Assembly (NCBI GenBank): GCA_910577185.1
Contig: CAJTLR010000006.1
Location: forward strand, 30,723-94,722
DNA: 64,000 bases
Direction of reading: 5' to 3'
Source of the DNA: an uncultured Acetatifactor sp.
GTDB lineage: Bacteria > Bacillota > Clostridia > Lachnospirales > Lachnospiraceae
Part shown: positions 54,246 through 63,560 of the stretch, in pieces
How the letters are laid out: the number at the start of each line of letters is the position of its first letter
Numbering within the stretch: the first letter of the stretch is position 1
Translations under genes and position numbers: made by a program
Notes under the pieces: generated by a model
The model's database searches: none
Told to the model about the DNA's origin: nothing
The model's input: the letters and a program-made list of their open reading frames with translations, nothing else

Positions 54246-54989
54246 TCAGGTTTCATTTATCTCATATAAATACAGTTTTCCCTTTTTGCCCACCCGCAGG
54301 ACAGTCTCCATATGGTATAGAATGTTCAGGGCCGTCTGGGCCAGCGGGAGGGAAATGTGGGCCGCCTTTGCAAATTCCCTGGAGGTAAAGGCGTTTTCCA
54401 GCTCCAGAGGGACAAACTGCATAAAATCCCGGGGGCAGTCTATTTCCATTTCCTGCACAAGCTCCGTGGGAATGCGGTCATAGCGGCTGGCGCCTTTTTT
54501 CTTATCCCGGCTCCGGCCGTTCAGCAGTTTATATTCCTCCATGTCCAGGAAAACCAGCCGCAGCCGTAAGTTGGGATGTTTCAGGAACATTTTGATTTTA
54601 TACAATTCCGGGAAAATAAGGTAAGGGTTACCTTTCAAAGGCGATTTCCTCTTTTTGCTCAATTCCCCGCTCTCTTCGTCTATCCAGATAATCCATTTTT
54701 CCCGGGGGATGGGATAGACAATGGTGACGGGATACCGGGGCAGAAAGGCAGAGAGCTTGTTTCTCATTTTGTCAAACTGCCGTGTCTGGATTTCGATAAT
54801 TTCCCCGTTGGCGCAGATGTCCGCCACATAATTTTCAATGGGTATTTCCTGCCGGTCTTCATCCGGCTCATAGTAATGCTTCAGGATGGCGTGAACCGTC
54901 TTCTCGGACAGCGTTCCGATGCCCAGTCGCTGTCTGTCGATTCCGATGACTTTTCTTTTGGCTTCCTCAAAGGCTTTTTTATCCAGCAT
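54246..54989 (-). CDS. Protein of unknown function, nuclease-like core and winged-helix end
   Basis: A 247-residue cytoplasmic protein. ENYVADICANGEIIEIQT (about 52-69) followed by FPELYKIK resembles a PD-(D/E)xK restriction-type fold with Gln in place of Lys. This is pattern reading only. The C-terminal 70 residues (FTSREFAKAAHISLPLAQTA) look like a winged helix. It is convergent with the PII gene, with only five bases between them. Confidence 0.6.
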   Translation of the reverse strand: MLDKKAFEEAKRKVIGIDRQRLGIGTLSEKTVHAILKHYYEPDEDRQEIPIENYVADICANGEIIEIQTRQFDKMRNKLSAFLPRYPVTIVYPIPREKWIIWIDEESGELSKKRKSPLKGNPYLIFPELYKIKMFLKHPNLRLRLVFLDMEEYKLLNGRSRDKKKGASRYDRIPTELVQEMEIDCPRDFMQFVPLELENAFTSREFAKAAHISLPLAQTALNILYHMETVLRVGKKGKLYLYEINET

Positions 54990-55192
54990 GTGATTCCCCT
55001 GCGGCAGGCTGCAGGTGTATTTTCTGTGTTCTGCAGTCTGACGGCTTCCATGAATATTTGAAAGATTTCTTGTATCAGCATACCATATTTCGGGTTTTCT
55101 GGGAAGTGGGAAGCGGATTTACATAACTGCGCTTTCATCCCTGACGGGCAAATGATATTTTTGACGGTTTAAAATATATACTTATATTTCAT

Positions 55193-55228
55193 ATATACCT
55201 TGACAGATGAGGTATATTGGTATATAGT
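55193..55228 (+). promoter_or_regulatory. Promoter and operator-like repeat for padR
   Basis: TTGACA (55200-55205), a 17-base spacer and TATAGT (55223-55228). The arms ATATACC (55193-55199) and GGTATAT (55211-55217) flank the -35 box as an inverted repeat with 11-base spacing, as expected for PadR self-repression. The remaining part of 54990-55367 is AT-rich and contains no recognisable gene. Confidence 0.6.
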
Positions 55229-55367
55229 GTAGAAAGAAAGTGTTGGTTGCCACATGGTTGGACGCATGACCGGAAGGAAAGGATGTACTGTGAAAAATAA
55301 ATTTTTCATAGGCAAATTTGTGCCTGCGGCCCAAATTCGCAGGTTACGGAAAGGTATGGGGATTATT

Positions 55368-55691
55368 ATGTCAATTACATCTGATATTCTGAGGGGACAT
55401 ACGGAAGCCATAATTTTAGCCCATCTTCTGGACCAGGACAGTTACGGCTACCAAATCAACAAGGATATTATGAAGAAAACAGACAATCGCTGTGAACTGA
55501 AGGAAGCCACACTGTACTCCGCTTTCCGCAGGCTGGAGCAGGCGGGATATATACGGACCTATTGGGGGGATGAGACGGTGGGGGCCAGGAGGCGGTACTA
55601 TTCCATTACGGCAGAGGGACGGCAGGCGTATCAGATATATAAACATGACTGGGAAGAGGCCAAGGCAGATATTGACCGGCTGTTGAAATGA
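55368..55691 (+). CDS. PadR family transcriptional regulator
   Basis: A 107-residue winged-helix repressor (MSITSDILRGHTEAIILAHL, ELKEATLYSAFRRLEQAGYI, then RRRYYSITAEGRQAY). ATG 55368 gives the normal length; the open frame continues 38 codons further upstream without a good site. PadR proteins of this small type usually repress their own operon with a HAAS protein, which is the arrangement here. Confidence 0.92.
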   Translation: MSITSDILRGHTEAIILAHLLDQDSYGYQINKDIMKKTDNRCELKEATLYSAFRRLEQAGYIRTYWGDETVGARRRYYSITAEGRQAYQIYKHDWEEAKADIDRLLK

Positions 55692-55768
55692 GGGGCCAGG
55701 GGTGCTGTCATATAGGAGATTTGCCGGAAAGTGAAAAAAGAAAAAGAAGCGCAGAAATGGAGGAAAAT

Positions 55769-56443
55769 ATGGATGAGATGATCAGAAGTTATATTGACGA
55801 ACTTTTTTCGGAAGGGCCGAAGACGAGAAAAGCCATGGATTTAAAGGAAGAAATGGCCCAGAATACCATAGAAAAATATCAGGATCTTATCAGTGAGGGC
55901 TATCAGCAGGAGGATGCCTACCAGAGGGTCATTGATTCCATCGGGGATGTAACGGAATTATTCCGGGATCTGGAGGAGAGGGAGCTTTTCCTGCTGCCCG
56001 AGGAAGAAAGAAGAAAAAAGGCGGCTTTGAAGGCGGTTTCGGTGGGACTATATATTTTTGCGGGAGTGGTATTTTTGCTGAGTATGGTGGTGAACGAGAT
56101 TCTTTTCCATATGAAGCCGGGAATCGGAATGCTGGGAGTGGCCCTGACGGTACTGGTCTGCATTCCCCCTACCTGCATCCAGGTCTATGTGACACATATG
56201 TATCCGGATTTGTGCAAAAAAGAGGATATCCTGACACAGGCATACAGGGAAGCAGCCGGTGCCAGAAAGCAGGACAGGGGCATACGGAATTCCCTGAGTG
56301 TGGTGGTATGGCTTCTGACGGTGACCATTTATTTTATCACCAGCTTTGCCACATCCAGATGGGAAGTAACCTGGATCGCATTTCTGGTGGGGGCATGTCT
56401 GCAGGCCATTCTGATACTGATATTCAGCCTGAAAAAGGAGTAG
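55769..56443 (+). CDS. HAAS/permease-prefix domain membrane protein
   Basis: About 224 residues from ATG 55769 (GGAGG five bases upstream). The first 80 residues are a helical HAAS-type signalling domain (YIDELFSEGPKTRKAMDLKEE, then AYQRVIDSIGDVTEL), followed by four membrane segments (about 92-112, 118-140, 178-198, 202-222). It is the usual partner between PadR and DUF4097 proteins. It probably passes an envelope signal. Confidence 0.82.
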   Translation: MDEMIRSYIDELFSEGPKTRKAMDLKEEMAQNTIEKYQDLISEGYQQEDAYQRVIDSIGDVTELFRDLEERELFLLPEEERRKKAALKAVSVGLYIFAGVVFLLSMVVNEILFHMKPGIGMLGVALTVLVCIPPTCIQVYVTHMYPDLCKKEDILTQAYREAAGARKQDRGIRNSLSVVVWLLTVTIYFITSFATSRWEVTWIAFLVGACLQAILILIFSLKKE

Positions 56444-56446
56444 AAG

Positions 56447-57751
56447 ATGAGGAAGGTTAAAATTGCGACAATCTGTTTTCTGGGCTGTGCAGCAGTCTGC
56501 CTGTGCGCCATGCTGTACATGGCCCTTTCTTCCGGAGGGGCTTTTTTCCAAGGTGGTGGAAGAGTAACCGTGGAGGGGGATGGGGCTGAAATTTCCTTTT
56601 GGGAAAACGGACAGAATTACAAGATGGTACTGGAGAAGGAAGTGGATCCGGAAGAAATCGGCAGTCTGAAAATTGACTATGGAATGACGTTAAACAGTGT
56701 GCTGTTTTATGAGGGAGAAGGGGACAAAATCGTAATCCGCGAGTTTATGAACTATGATCCGGGAAAGCAGGGAATTTCCCTGGTGGAACTGAAGAACGGG
56801 GAGCTTGTGGTCAGGGGTGTGAGGAAAAATTATTTTAGCTTCTTTTCTTTTCGGCCCAGGAATGCTTACACGGAGGTGTATCTTCCCGCCGGCTTTGCAG
56901 AAAGGCTGGGAGGGCTGTATGTGAAGACTGTAAGCGGTGACATTGCGTCCGAAATTCCGTTTGGACCGGAAGGGGATTTCACGGTATCCAGCACCAGCGG
57001 CGATATCTTTTTCCGGAACACAGGGGCAGACAAAATACAAGTCTCTTCCACCAGCGGAGATATTCGCATGCTGGCGGCACAGGCAGACGAGGTTTCGGTA
57101 TCCAGTACCAGCGGTGACATTATTCTGGGGTCGGCCGAAGGAAGTACAATGATGTCTTCCGTCAGCGGAAACATCACGGTGAATGACCTGAAAGGTGACG
57201 GAAAATTTACCAGCACCAGCGGGGATATTTTTCTGGAAAATGTGACGGGGAGACTGAATATTACTACCACCAGCGGGGATGTCAGCCTGGGTCAGGTGGC
57301 AGGAGACATGAATATTTCCACTACCAGCGGGGAGACCCGGATCGGGAAAGCCGTAGGAAATCTGGACGCGGATACGATTTCGGGAGATATTGTGGCGGAT
57401 GTTCTGGAAGGAGAATTTCAGACGGACAGTACCAGCGGGGAGGTGGCGATACTGGGGGGCAGCGGCTGCGGAAGGGCAGACACTATTTCCGGGGATGTGC
57501 GCATTTTCCTGGGCGGGCTCACCGGCGCGCTGGAAGTTTCCACCACCAGCGGAGATGTGGATGTTATGCTTCCCGGGGCAGGGTCATATGCATTGGATTT
57601 TGATTCTGCCAGCGGCAGCTGCGATACCTTTTTTGACGATGTGCTCACCTTCAGTAAAAAGGGAAATCAGGCCAGGGGAAAGTACGGCACCGGGGAACAT
57701 GCGGTCAGTGTATCCACAGTCAGCGGCAGTCTGCAGATTGGGGAGTACTGA
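56447..57751 (+). CDS. DUF4097 beta-strand repeat protein
   Basis: A 434-residue protein with an N-terminal membrane segment (about 8-27) and a long region built of short repeats around (T/S)SGDI, over about residues 155-430, expected to fold as a beta-solenoid outside the cell. It is part of the padR-HAAS-DUF4097 module. No catalytic residues are visible; similar proteins act in envelope stress responses. Confidence 0.88.
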   Translation: MRKVKIATICFLGCAAVCLCAMLYMALSSGGAFFQGGGRVTVEGDGAEISFWENGQNYKMVLEKEVDPEEIGSLKIDYGMTLNSVLFYEGEGDKIVIREFMNYDPGKQGISLVELKNGELVVRGVRKNYFSFFSFRPRNAYTEVYLPAGFAERLGGLYVKTVSGDIASEIPFGPEGDFTVSSTSGDIFFRNTGADKIQVSSTSGDIRMLAAQADEVSVSSTSGDIILGSAEGSTMMSSVSGNITVNDLKGDGKFTSTSGDIFLENVTGRLNITTTSGDVSLGQVAGDMNISTTSGETRIGKAVGNLDADTISGDIVADVLEGEFQTDSTSGEVAILGGSGCGRADTISGDVRIFLGGLTGALEVSTTSGDVDVMLPGAGSYALDFDSASGSCDTFFDDVLTFSKKGNQARGKYGTGEHAVSVSTVSGSLQIGEY

Positions 57752-57757
57752 TTGGTC

Positions 57758-57786
57758 TTGACACAAACCTGTCTGGTTTATATAAT
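57758..57786 (+). promoter_or_regulatory. Consensus promoter for the helicase gene
   Basis: TTGACA (57758-57763), a 17-base spacer and TATAAT (57781-57786): an exact consensus sigma-A promoter 62 bases before the gene. Confidence 0.8.
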
Positions 57787-57848
57787 GGGAAAAGAAATAC
57801 CTTGTTTGCGAAAATACGAGAAATTATATTTGAAAGAACGACTGCCTG

Positions 57849-59996
57849 ATGACAAATGAAGAGTTTTTTGAGAGATTTCAGATCCGGCTCACAAGCCAGC
57901 AGAAAGAAGCTGTCTGTTCCGTGCAGGGACCGGTTTTACTGCTGGCAGTGCCCGGCAGCGGAAAGACCACAGCGCTGGTGGCAAGGCTGGGATATATGAT
58001 TTACTGTGCCGGGATAATGCCGGAAAATATTCTGACCCTGACTTACACCGTAGCCGCCACACATGATATGGCGGCTCGTTTTCGTTCTTATTTCGGGGAG
58101 GAGATGGGCGGGCGGCTTGCATTCCGCACCATAAACGGAATATGCGCCAGAATCATACAGTATTATGGAAGAATGATAGGGAAGAGCGCATTTTCCCTGG
58201 TGACGGATGAAAAGAAAACGGCAGGCATTCTGTCAGCCATATACCAGAGGGTGGAAAAGGAGTATGCCGGGGAGGGGGAACTGAAAAAAGTCCGCACCCT
58301 GATTACATATATCAAAAACGGAATGCTGACCGGAAAAGAAATCAGACAATTGGAGGAAGGGGCGGGCTTTCGGCTGTGGGAGATCTATACTGCCTACTGC
58401 GGTGAACTGCGCGGCAGGGGGCTGATGGATTATGATGACCAGATGACTTACGCCTATGCGATTTTGCGAAAGGACCCGGAGACTCTGGGCTATTTTCAGG
58501 ACAGATATCCGTTTATCTGTGTGGATGAAGCCCAGGACACTTCAAAGCTGCAGCATGCGATTGTGGCACTGCTGGCCGGAAAGTCGGACAATCTTTTTAT
58601 GGTGGGTGATGAGGACCAGAGTATTTACGGGTTCCGGGCGGCTTATCCGGAGGCGCTTTTGTCTTTTGAAAAAGATCACCCGGGAGCCAGGGTGCTGCTT
58701 ATGGAGGAAAATTTCCGTTCCAATGCAAAAATTGTGGAGGCCGCGGACTGCTTTATCCGGAAAAATGTCCTGCGCCATGAAAAATACATGAGGGCGGTCA
58801 GGAAACCGGGGGCGGATATCCGGGGAATCGGCCTTAAGAGCCGGGGCGCCCAGTACAGTTATCTGGTAAAGGTGGCCGAAGACTGCCGGAGGGAGACCGC
58901 GGTACTGTACCGGGACAATGAGAGCGCGGTGCCTCTGGTGGATTTGCTGGAAAGAAAGAGGATTCCTTACCGGATCCGCAGCGCGGAACTGGCTTTTTTT
59001 ACGCACAGGGTGGTGATCGATATTCAGAATATCATCCGCTTTGCCATGAATCCCGGGGATGCAGAGCTGTTTTTGCAAATATATTATAAGATATCCACCT
59101 ATATCAGCAAAGAGAATGCGGTCCGTATTTGCGAAACCAGTGAAAAAACACATGGGACCATTATGGAGACTGCCATACGGTGGGGGGATTTGCAGGAACA
59201 GACGAGGCAGAACTGTAAAAGGATAAAGGCGCTGCTGAGGGCTTTGCTGTCGGATACGGCAGAGGCGGCCCTGGACAGGATCACGAGAGACATGGGGTAC
59301 GGGGATTATCTGGAGCGCACGGGTATGGGGGACGGGAAGCTGTTTCTTCTGAAGATGATTGCCAGGAATGAAAGTTCCCCGGAGCGGCTGGTAGAACGGC
59401 TGGCAGAATTGCAGACGGCTATCAGGGAAAAACAAAACGATTTTGAGACTAAATTTATCTTATCAACCGTTCACGCCAGCAAAGGCCTGGAATATGATAC
59501 CGTGTATCTGCTGGACGTGCTGGATGGCATATTTCCGGAAAAAATGCCGGAAAAACAAAAATCTGTGAAATGGAGAGAAGAGACAGAAGCGGAGAAAAAC
59601 GCGGAATGGGAGGAACAGGCACGGTACGAGGAGGAACGGCGTCTGTTTTATGTGGCCATGACCCGGGCAAAGGAGATGCTGTGTGTCTTTGCGGTAGAGG
59701 GCCGTTCGTCTTTTTGCCGGGAAATCATGCAGGAGCCGAGGCCAGGGAAGACGGGACAGGGAAAAGCGCAGGCCCTGCCGGTATACCGGAAGAAGAGCCG
59801 GCCCGCGCAGATGGACTTTTCGGAATATTGTGCCCAGATAGGAGAGGGGCTTCTGGTGGAACATAAAAAATTTGGCCGGGGCGTCATCGCTGAGCTGGAT
59901 GAGAAATGGGTTGTCATTGAGTTTGCGGACGGACAGAGACGGTTTGCCCTCCGGATATTGTATGAAAATGCATTGCTGAACATTCATGTAAAGTAA
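57849..59996 (+). CDS. UvrD/PcrA-type ATP-dependent helicase
   Basis: A 715-residue superfamily 1 helicase. Motif I is AVPGSGKTTAL, motif II VDEAQDTS, motif III GDEDQSIYGFRAA, motif IV ENFRSN, motif V STVHASKGLEYD, and motif VI FYVAMTRAKE. The last 45 residues (VEHKKFGRGVIAELDEKWVVIEF) resemble the PcrA C-terminal Tudor-like domain that binds RNA polymerase. It is somewhat shorter and more divergent than housekeeping PcrA, so a second, accessory UvrD paralogue is likely. Confidence 0.9.
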   Translation: MTNEEFFERFQIRLTSQQKEAVCSVQGPVLLLAVPGSGKTTALVARLGYMIYCAGIMPENILTLTYTVAATHDMAARFRSYFGEEMGGRLAFRTINGICARIIQYYGRMIGKSAFSLVTDEKKTAGILSAIYQRVEKEYAGEGELKKVRTLITYIKNGMLTGKEIRQLEEGAGFRLWEIYTAYCGELRGRGLMDYDDQMTYAYAILRKDPETLGYFQDRYPFICVDEAQDTSKLQHAIVALLAGKSDNLFMVGDEDQSIYGFRAAYPEALLSFEKDHPGARVLLMEENFRSNAKIVEAADCFIRKNVLRHEKYMRAVRKPGADIRGIGLKSRGAQYSYLVKVAEDCRRETAVLYRDNESAVPLVDLLERKRIPYRIRSAELAFFTHRVVIDIQNIIRFAMNPGDAELFLQIYYKISTYISKENAVRICETSEKTHGTIMETAIRWGDLQEQTRQNCKRIKALLRALLSDTAEAALDRITRDMGYGDYLERTGMGDGKLFLLKMIARNESSPERLVERLAELQTAIREKQNDFETKFILSTVHASKGLEYDTVYLLDVLDGIFPEKMPEKQKSVKWREETEAEKNAEWEEQARYEEERRLFYVAMTRAKEMLCVFAVEGRSSFCREIMQEPRPGKTGQGKAQALPVYRKKSRPAQMDFSEYCAQIGEGLLVEHKKFGRGVIAELDEKWVVIEFADGQRRFALRILYENALLNIHVK

Positions 59997-60037
59997 AAGG
60001 ACGTTAGAAAAACCAATGTGAGGGAAAACGGCAGACC

Positions 60038-60187
60038 GACTATAAGACTGAGCTGGAGAAGCGCAATCATGATATATATCTGAAGCAGCTGGAAGGGAAA
60101 TCCAACGGAAAGCTGGGAAATATATATCATTTGTCAGAGCCAGGCATCAGGAGAATTATCTTAAAAGAAAAAGTGAGGTACCGGAAA
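60038..60187 (+). pseudogene. Remnant of N-terminal HTH module before the kinase gene
   Basis: The kinase frame is open back to a stop at 60005-60007. The conceptual residues DYKTELEKRNHDIYLKQLEG and LGNIYHLSEPGIRRIILKEK look like a small helix-turn-helix domain of the Mor/CD3324 type. No ATG or GTG lies in frame upstream; an ATG at 60016 is followed directly by TGA. The domain may be a decayed N-terminus or may be translated from an unusual start. A TTG at 60131 would give only its last part. Confidence 0.45.
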
Positions 60188-61078
60188 ATGGAAAGGACCA
60201 TAGAACGGATTCTGCCTTTATGGGGAATCGAGAAAGAACATTTATCACAGATATATTCCTCAGCGTGGGAAATCAATCATTCCTATGTAATCAAAATGTA
60301 TGATAACCGGGAGCAGCTGGAGAGAAATATTACAATTTCCACAATCTTATCGGATTATCATATTCCTGCTGCAAAGATTGTTTTAACCCGGAAAGGGGAA
60401 AAATATGTGGGGGAAAACGGCTTTTATTTCCTGGTATCCCAAAAGTTACAGGGATGTAATATTACCGATCCGAAAGACAAGGTGATGGCCCGCAAAATGG
60501 GCTGCGCAATGGCGCAGCTGCACAAGGCATTCCGGGAATGCGAAAAGGCTCTTGCGTTTTGGGATAATAGTCTGCTGCAGGAAATGCAGGGGTGGGTGCG
60601 CGATACTTTGATAAATAATGAGTGGCAGATCGTGGATGAAACGGAATATTTAAAAGCAGTAGGGGCTTTGGGCGATGTGTATGACCATTTGCCCAGACAG
60701 CTGATCCACAGGGATGTGCATTTTGGAAACTTTTTATTCTTTGAAGGCAATTTGTCAGGGTATATTGATTTTGATCTGAGCCAGAGAAATATCAGAATCT
60801 TTGATCTCTGTTATTTCCTGACGGGATTGCTGGCAGAGGAAACGGATGATGCTTTTACCGAAAAGGAGTGGATAGAAATCGTCAGGTCCGTTCTGGATGG
60901 CTACGAAAGCATCCTGAAACTTTCGGATATAGAGAAAAAGGTCATTCCATGTGTGATGAAATGTATAGAAATTTTATTTGTAGCATATTTTACCGGTATG
61001 AAAGATACAAAGCATGCAAATGACGCATACAATGTGTTCCGGTTTATACAGAACTGCCAAAGCGATATTGTGAAATGA
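60188..61078 (+). CDS. APH/choline-kinase-fold phosphotransferase
   Basis: About 296 residues from ATG 60188. It has a kinase-like fold with catalytic loop LIHRDVHFGNFLFFE and metal motif YIDFDLSQRN, both complete, unlike the CotS-like protein at 20.6 kb. The substrate is unknown; relatives modify small alcohols, sugars or antibiotics. An HTH-like segment is in frame just upstream. It is followed by a terminator. Confidence 0.85.
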   Translation: MERTIERILPLWGIEKEHLSQIYSSAWEINHSYVIKMYDNREQLERNITISTILSDYHIPAAKIVLTRKGEKYVGENGFYFLVSQKLQGCNITDPKDKVMARKMGCAMAQLHKAFRECEKALAFWDNSLLQEMQGWVRDTLINNEWQIVDETEYLKAVGALGDVYDHLPRQLIHRDVHFGNFLFFEGNLSGYIDFDLSQRNIRIFDLCYFLTGLLAEETDDAFTEKEWIEIVRSVLDGYESILKLSDIEKKVIPCVMKCIEILFVAYFTGMKDTKHANDAYNVFRFIQNCQSDIVK

Positions 61079-61141
61079 CAGCCGCAGCAGACGTAAGGCG
61101 TGCTGTTATCAGCCATACATTTAAATAATAAGGGGCAGTAT

Positions 61142-61176
61142 GGGCATGCCGGAGAGCATTGCCGGTATGCCCCTTT
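61142..61176 (+). terminator. Terminator after the phosphotransferase
   Basis: GGGCATGCCGG (61142-61152) pairs with CCGGTATGCCC (61162-61172), with one G-U pair, then CTTT. It touches the end of the convergent Uma2 gene. Confidence 0.8.
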
Positions 61177-61684
61177 AGTCTACACCGTCGAACAGCTGAT
61201 CCCAGTCAATTTTGATATGAGGAAAATGGATTAAATGAACTGCATTTGGTTTTTCGGCTGTTATGGTATCGATAAGATAGTATTTTGGTTCTCCGTTTTC
61301 ATAATCAAGATCGTATATTTCGATGGTACGGTTCCGGATGTCTATGATCCAATATTCCGGTATTTCCTCTTCCCTGTATATTTCTTTTTTCTCCGTCCGG
61401 TCATATTTTTCCGTAGACGGAGACAACACCTCCAGGACAAATTGCGGCGCGTTCAAAAAGCTGTTTCCTTTTCTGCTTCTGATCTGGCAGTTGATGGAGA
61501 CATCAGGAATTACGGTTTTTTCACTTCCATCATTCAGCTTCCACTTATATTGCACATTGTCGGGATAAACTCGGCAGGTGCTGTCCCGGAGCTGATTGTA
61601 TACCATGTTGACAAAATTTGTTATGACTGTAGAATGGTCCGGCGTTGCTCCTGCCATATCTACTATCTGCAAATCCAAACTCAT
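61175..61684 (-). CDS. Uma2 family (PD-(D/E)xK) protein
   Basis: A 169-residue protein with the Uma2 nuclease-like core: VIPDVSINC, then FVLEVLSPSTEKYDRTEKKE, and IPEYWIIDIRNRTIEIY. Uma2 proteins are abundant in cyanobacteria and also occur in Firmicutes; their cell role is not settled. It is monocistronic, next to an AT-rich element. Confidence 0.88.
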   Translation of the reverse strand: MSLDLQIVDMAGATPDHSTVITNFVNMVYNQLRDSTCRVYPDNVQYKWKLNDGSEKTVIPDVSINCQIRSRKGNSFLNAPQFVLEVLSPSTEKYDRTEKKEIYREEEIPEYWIIDIRNRTIEIYDLDYENGEPKYYLIDTITAEKPNAVHLIHFPHIKIDWDQLFDGVD

Positions 61685-61794
61685 TCCACACCTCCCTGCA
61701 TGGCTTTATGGATATCATTATAACAGACTTCCTGGTTTTTTCAAGCGGCTTTCCCGGAACATGTATGATTTTATAATAATAGTTTTAAAACAGT

Positions 61795-62207
61795 AAAAAA
61801 GTTCGCCTTATGTGCAAGTAAGGCGAACTTTTTTTAATAACTTTAATTATTTTATACCTTTTGGGAAAACATTGCAAGTAAAATTTACTTTTTGGGGTTT
61901 TTTGGTAAAACTGCTGTCCTGATGTTTACATTGAAAGGAAAAACATAGCAAAGTGCAGTCTCCTTGCGGTTTGTAAATAAAATAAGAGAGTATCATTCCT
62001 GTTTTTATGGTCATTATTTCAGTTCGTTATAATGTTCTTTTTAAGATGAGGATGTCTGCCGTTTTTCTTTAACATATTTTATAGGATGAAGATATTCTTT
62101 ATTTCGTTATTATTTTGTTTTACAAGAAATAATAGGCGTTATATAGATTATAAATTATACGTAAAATTAAAAAAAGTTCGCCTTACTTGCACATAAGACG
62201 AACTTTT
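61795..62207. mobile_element. AT-rich element bounded by inverted hairpin repeats
   Basis: Hairpin 1 (61795-61835, stem AGTTCGCCTTA/TAAGGCGAACT, loop TGTGCAAG) and hairpin 2 (62169-62207) are near-exact inverted copies of each other, with one base change. Between them are 333 bp of markedly AT-rich DNA with no believable gene. This looks like a MITE-like insertion or two facing terminators. No target-site duplication is obvious. The flanks 61685-61794 and 62208-62306 show nothing else. Confidence 0.5.
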
Positions 62208-62306
62208 CCAAGTTATAAATATGCAAAATAATGAATATTTATTCGTTCCGGTTTCGAGAAGAGTAAATAGGGAAGAGCGGTATTTTAGAATCAGGAAAGG
62301 TGCGAA

Positions 62307-62552
62307 ATGATAGATTATAAGCCTTTTTGGGAGACTTTACGGCAATCAGAAGAAACTACATATACCCTTGTCACAAGACACCGGGTGTCGGGTGCAACCA
62401 TAGACAAGCTTCGGAAAAATAAGCCTATGAACACCACTACCCTGGATGGATTGTGCGGAATACTGGAATGTGCCCTGCAGGACATTGTGAGATATGTGCC
62501 GGATGAAAAGGGAATAAAAGGGGCAGAAGACGGAAGCGATGGAAAGAAGTAA
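62307..62552 (+). CDS. Small XRE-type helix-turn-helix protein
   Basis: An 81-residue Cro/CI-like protein (TLVTRHRVSGATIDKLRKNK, then TTTLDGLCGILECALQDIVRYV), typical of short repressors in mobile or accessory DNA. The start follows AGGAAAGGTG. It lies between the AT-rich element and the sortase gene. The target is unknown. Confidence 0.85.
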   Translation: MIDYKPFWETLRQSEETTYTLVTRHRVSGATIDKLRKNKPMNTTTLDGLCGILECALQDIVRYVPDEKGIKGAEDGSDGKK

Positions 62553-62636
62553 TGTGGGAAGCCGGTTTAGGGATTTTTATGTACGAATTGCTGTGGAAAA
62601 GGCATTAATAAGTAAATAGTTGGAAGTGGTGGAGCA

Positions 62637-63560
62637 ATGAAGAGAAAAATGGGAAGTAATAAGACAGGGAAAAATAAAATCGGAAACAAACTGGGCAGCA
62701 GGAAGATATTTGCACGGAAAAAATTGTATGCTCTGGTGCTGGCGGGAATCCTTGTGTGTACCATGGCGGCCTGCGGGAAGGAAGAAGGCCAGGAGGACAG
62801 CAGTGCCGGGAGCCTGCCGGAGCAGACGGAAACGGCGGAGGTGACGGAAGCACCGTCCACCCCGGAACCGGGGACGGCGGAAAGCAGTGCGGAACCTTCC
62901 GTGGAAGAGGAGGAGCCGGACATCCTGGAGCAGCTGGGGGTAACGTTGCCGGAGAAGACCGTGGACTTCGGGGAACTGCAGGAAAAGACCAACAAGGACA
63001 TTTACGCCTGGATTTACATCCCGGATACGAAGATCGACTACCCGGTGCTGCAGCATCCCACGGACAATACATACTACTTAAACTACAACCTGGACGGCAG
63101 CAGGGGGTACCCGGGGTGCATCTACACGGAGGACTACAACGCAAGGGACTTCTCGGACCCGGTGACGGTGGTCTACGGCCACAACATGAAGAACGGCTCC
63201 ATGTTCGCGGGCCTGCACAAGTACAGCGACGGGGAATACATGGAGGGGCATCCCTATGTCTTTATGTACATGGAGGACAGGCTTTACGTGTATGAAATCT
63301 TTGCCGCGTACGAGTACTCCAACGAGCACCTGCTCTACAACAGTGACTACAGCCAGAAGGCACAGTTTGAGAAATACCTGGAAAACATGGAAACTGTCAG
63401 GGACATGGGAAAGGTTATCCGGGAGGATGTGGAAGTCGGTGCGGAGGACAGGATCCTGACCCTGTCCACCTGCATCTCCAACAAGCCCAACAACCGTTTC
63501 CTGGTGCAGGCAGTGCTGCTGAACGGGGAGGAAGCGGGGACGGCAGACGCTCCGGAGTGA
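62637..63560 (+). CDS. Class B sortase with lipoprotein-type signal
   Basis: A 307-residue protein. The sortase B domain covers about 110-297: WIYIPDTKIDYPVLQ, catalytic H182 in VVYGHNM, C279 in TLSTC and R287 in NNRFLVQAVL. The N-terminus has a basic stretch, a hydrophobic segment, then MAACGKEEG, which fits a lipobox; sortases normally use an uncleaved membrane anchor. An acidic Pro/Ser/Thr linker follows. It would attach proteins to the wall or to pili; no substrate gene is in the window. Confidence 0.9.
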   Translation: MKRKMGSNKTGKNKIGNKLGSRKIFARKKLYALVLAGILVCTMAACGKEEGQEDSSAGSLPEQTETAEVTEAPSTPEPGTAESSAEPSVEEEEPDILEQLGVTLPEKTVDFGELQEKTNKDIYAWIYIPDTKIDYPVLQHPTDNTYYLNYNLDGSRGYPGCIYTEDYNARDFSDPVTVVYGHNMKNGSMFAGLHKYSDGEYMEGHPYVFMYMEDRLYVYEIFAAYEYSNEHLLYNSDYSQKAQFEKYLENMETVRDMGKVIREDVEVGAEDRILTLSTCISNKPNNRFLVQAVLLNGEEAGTADAPE

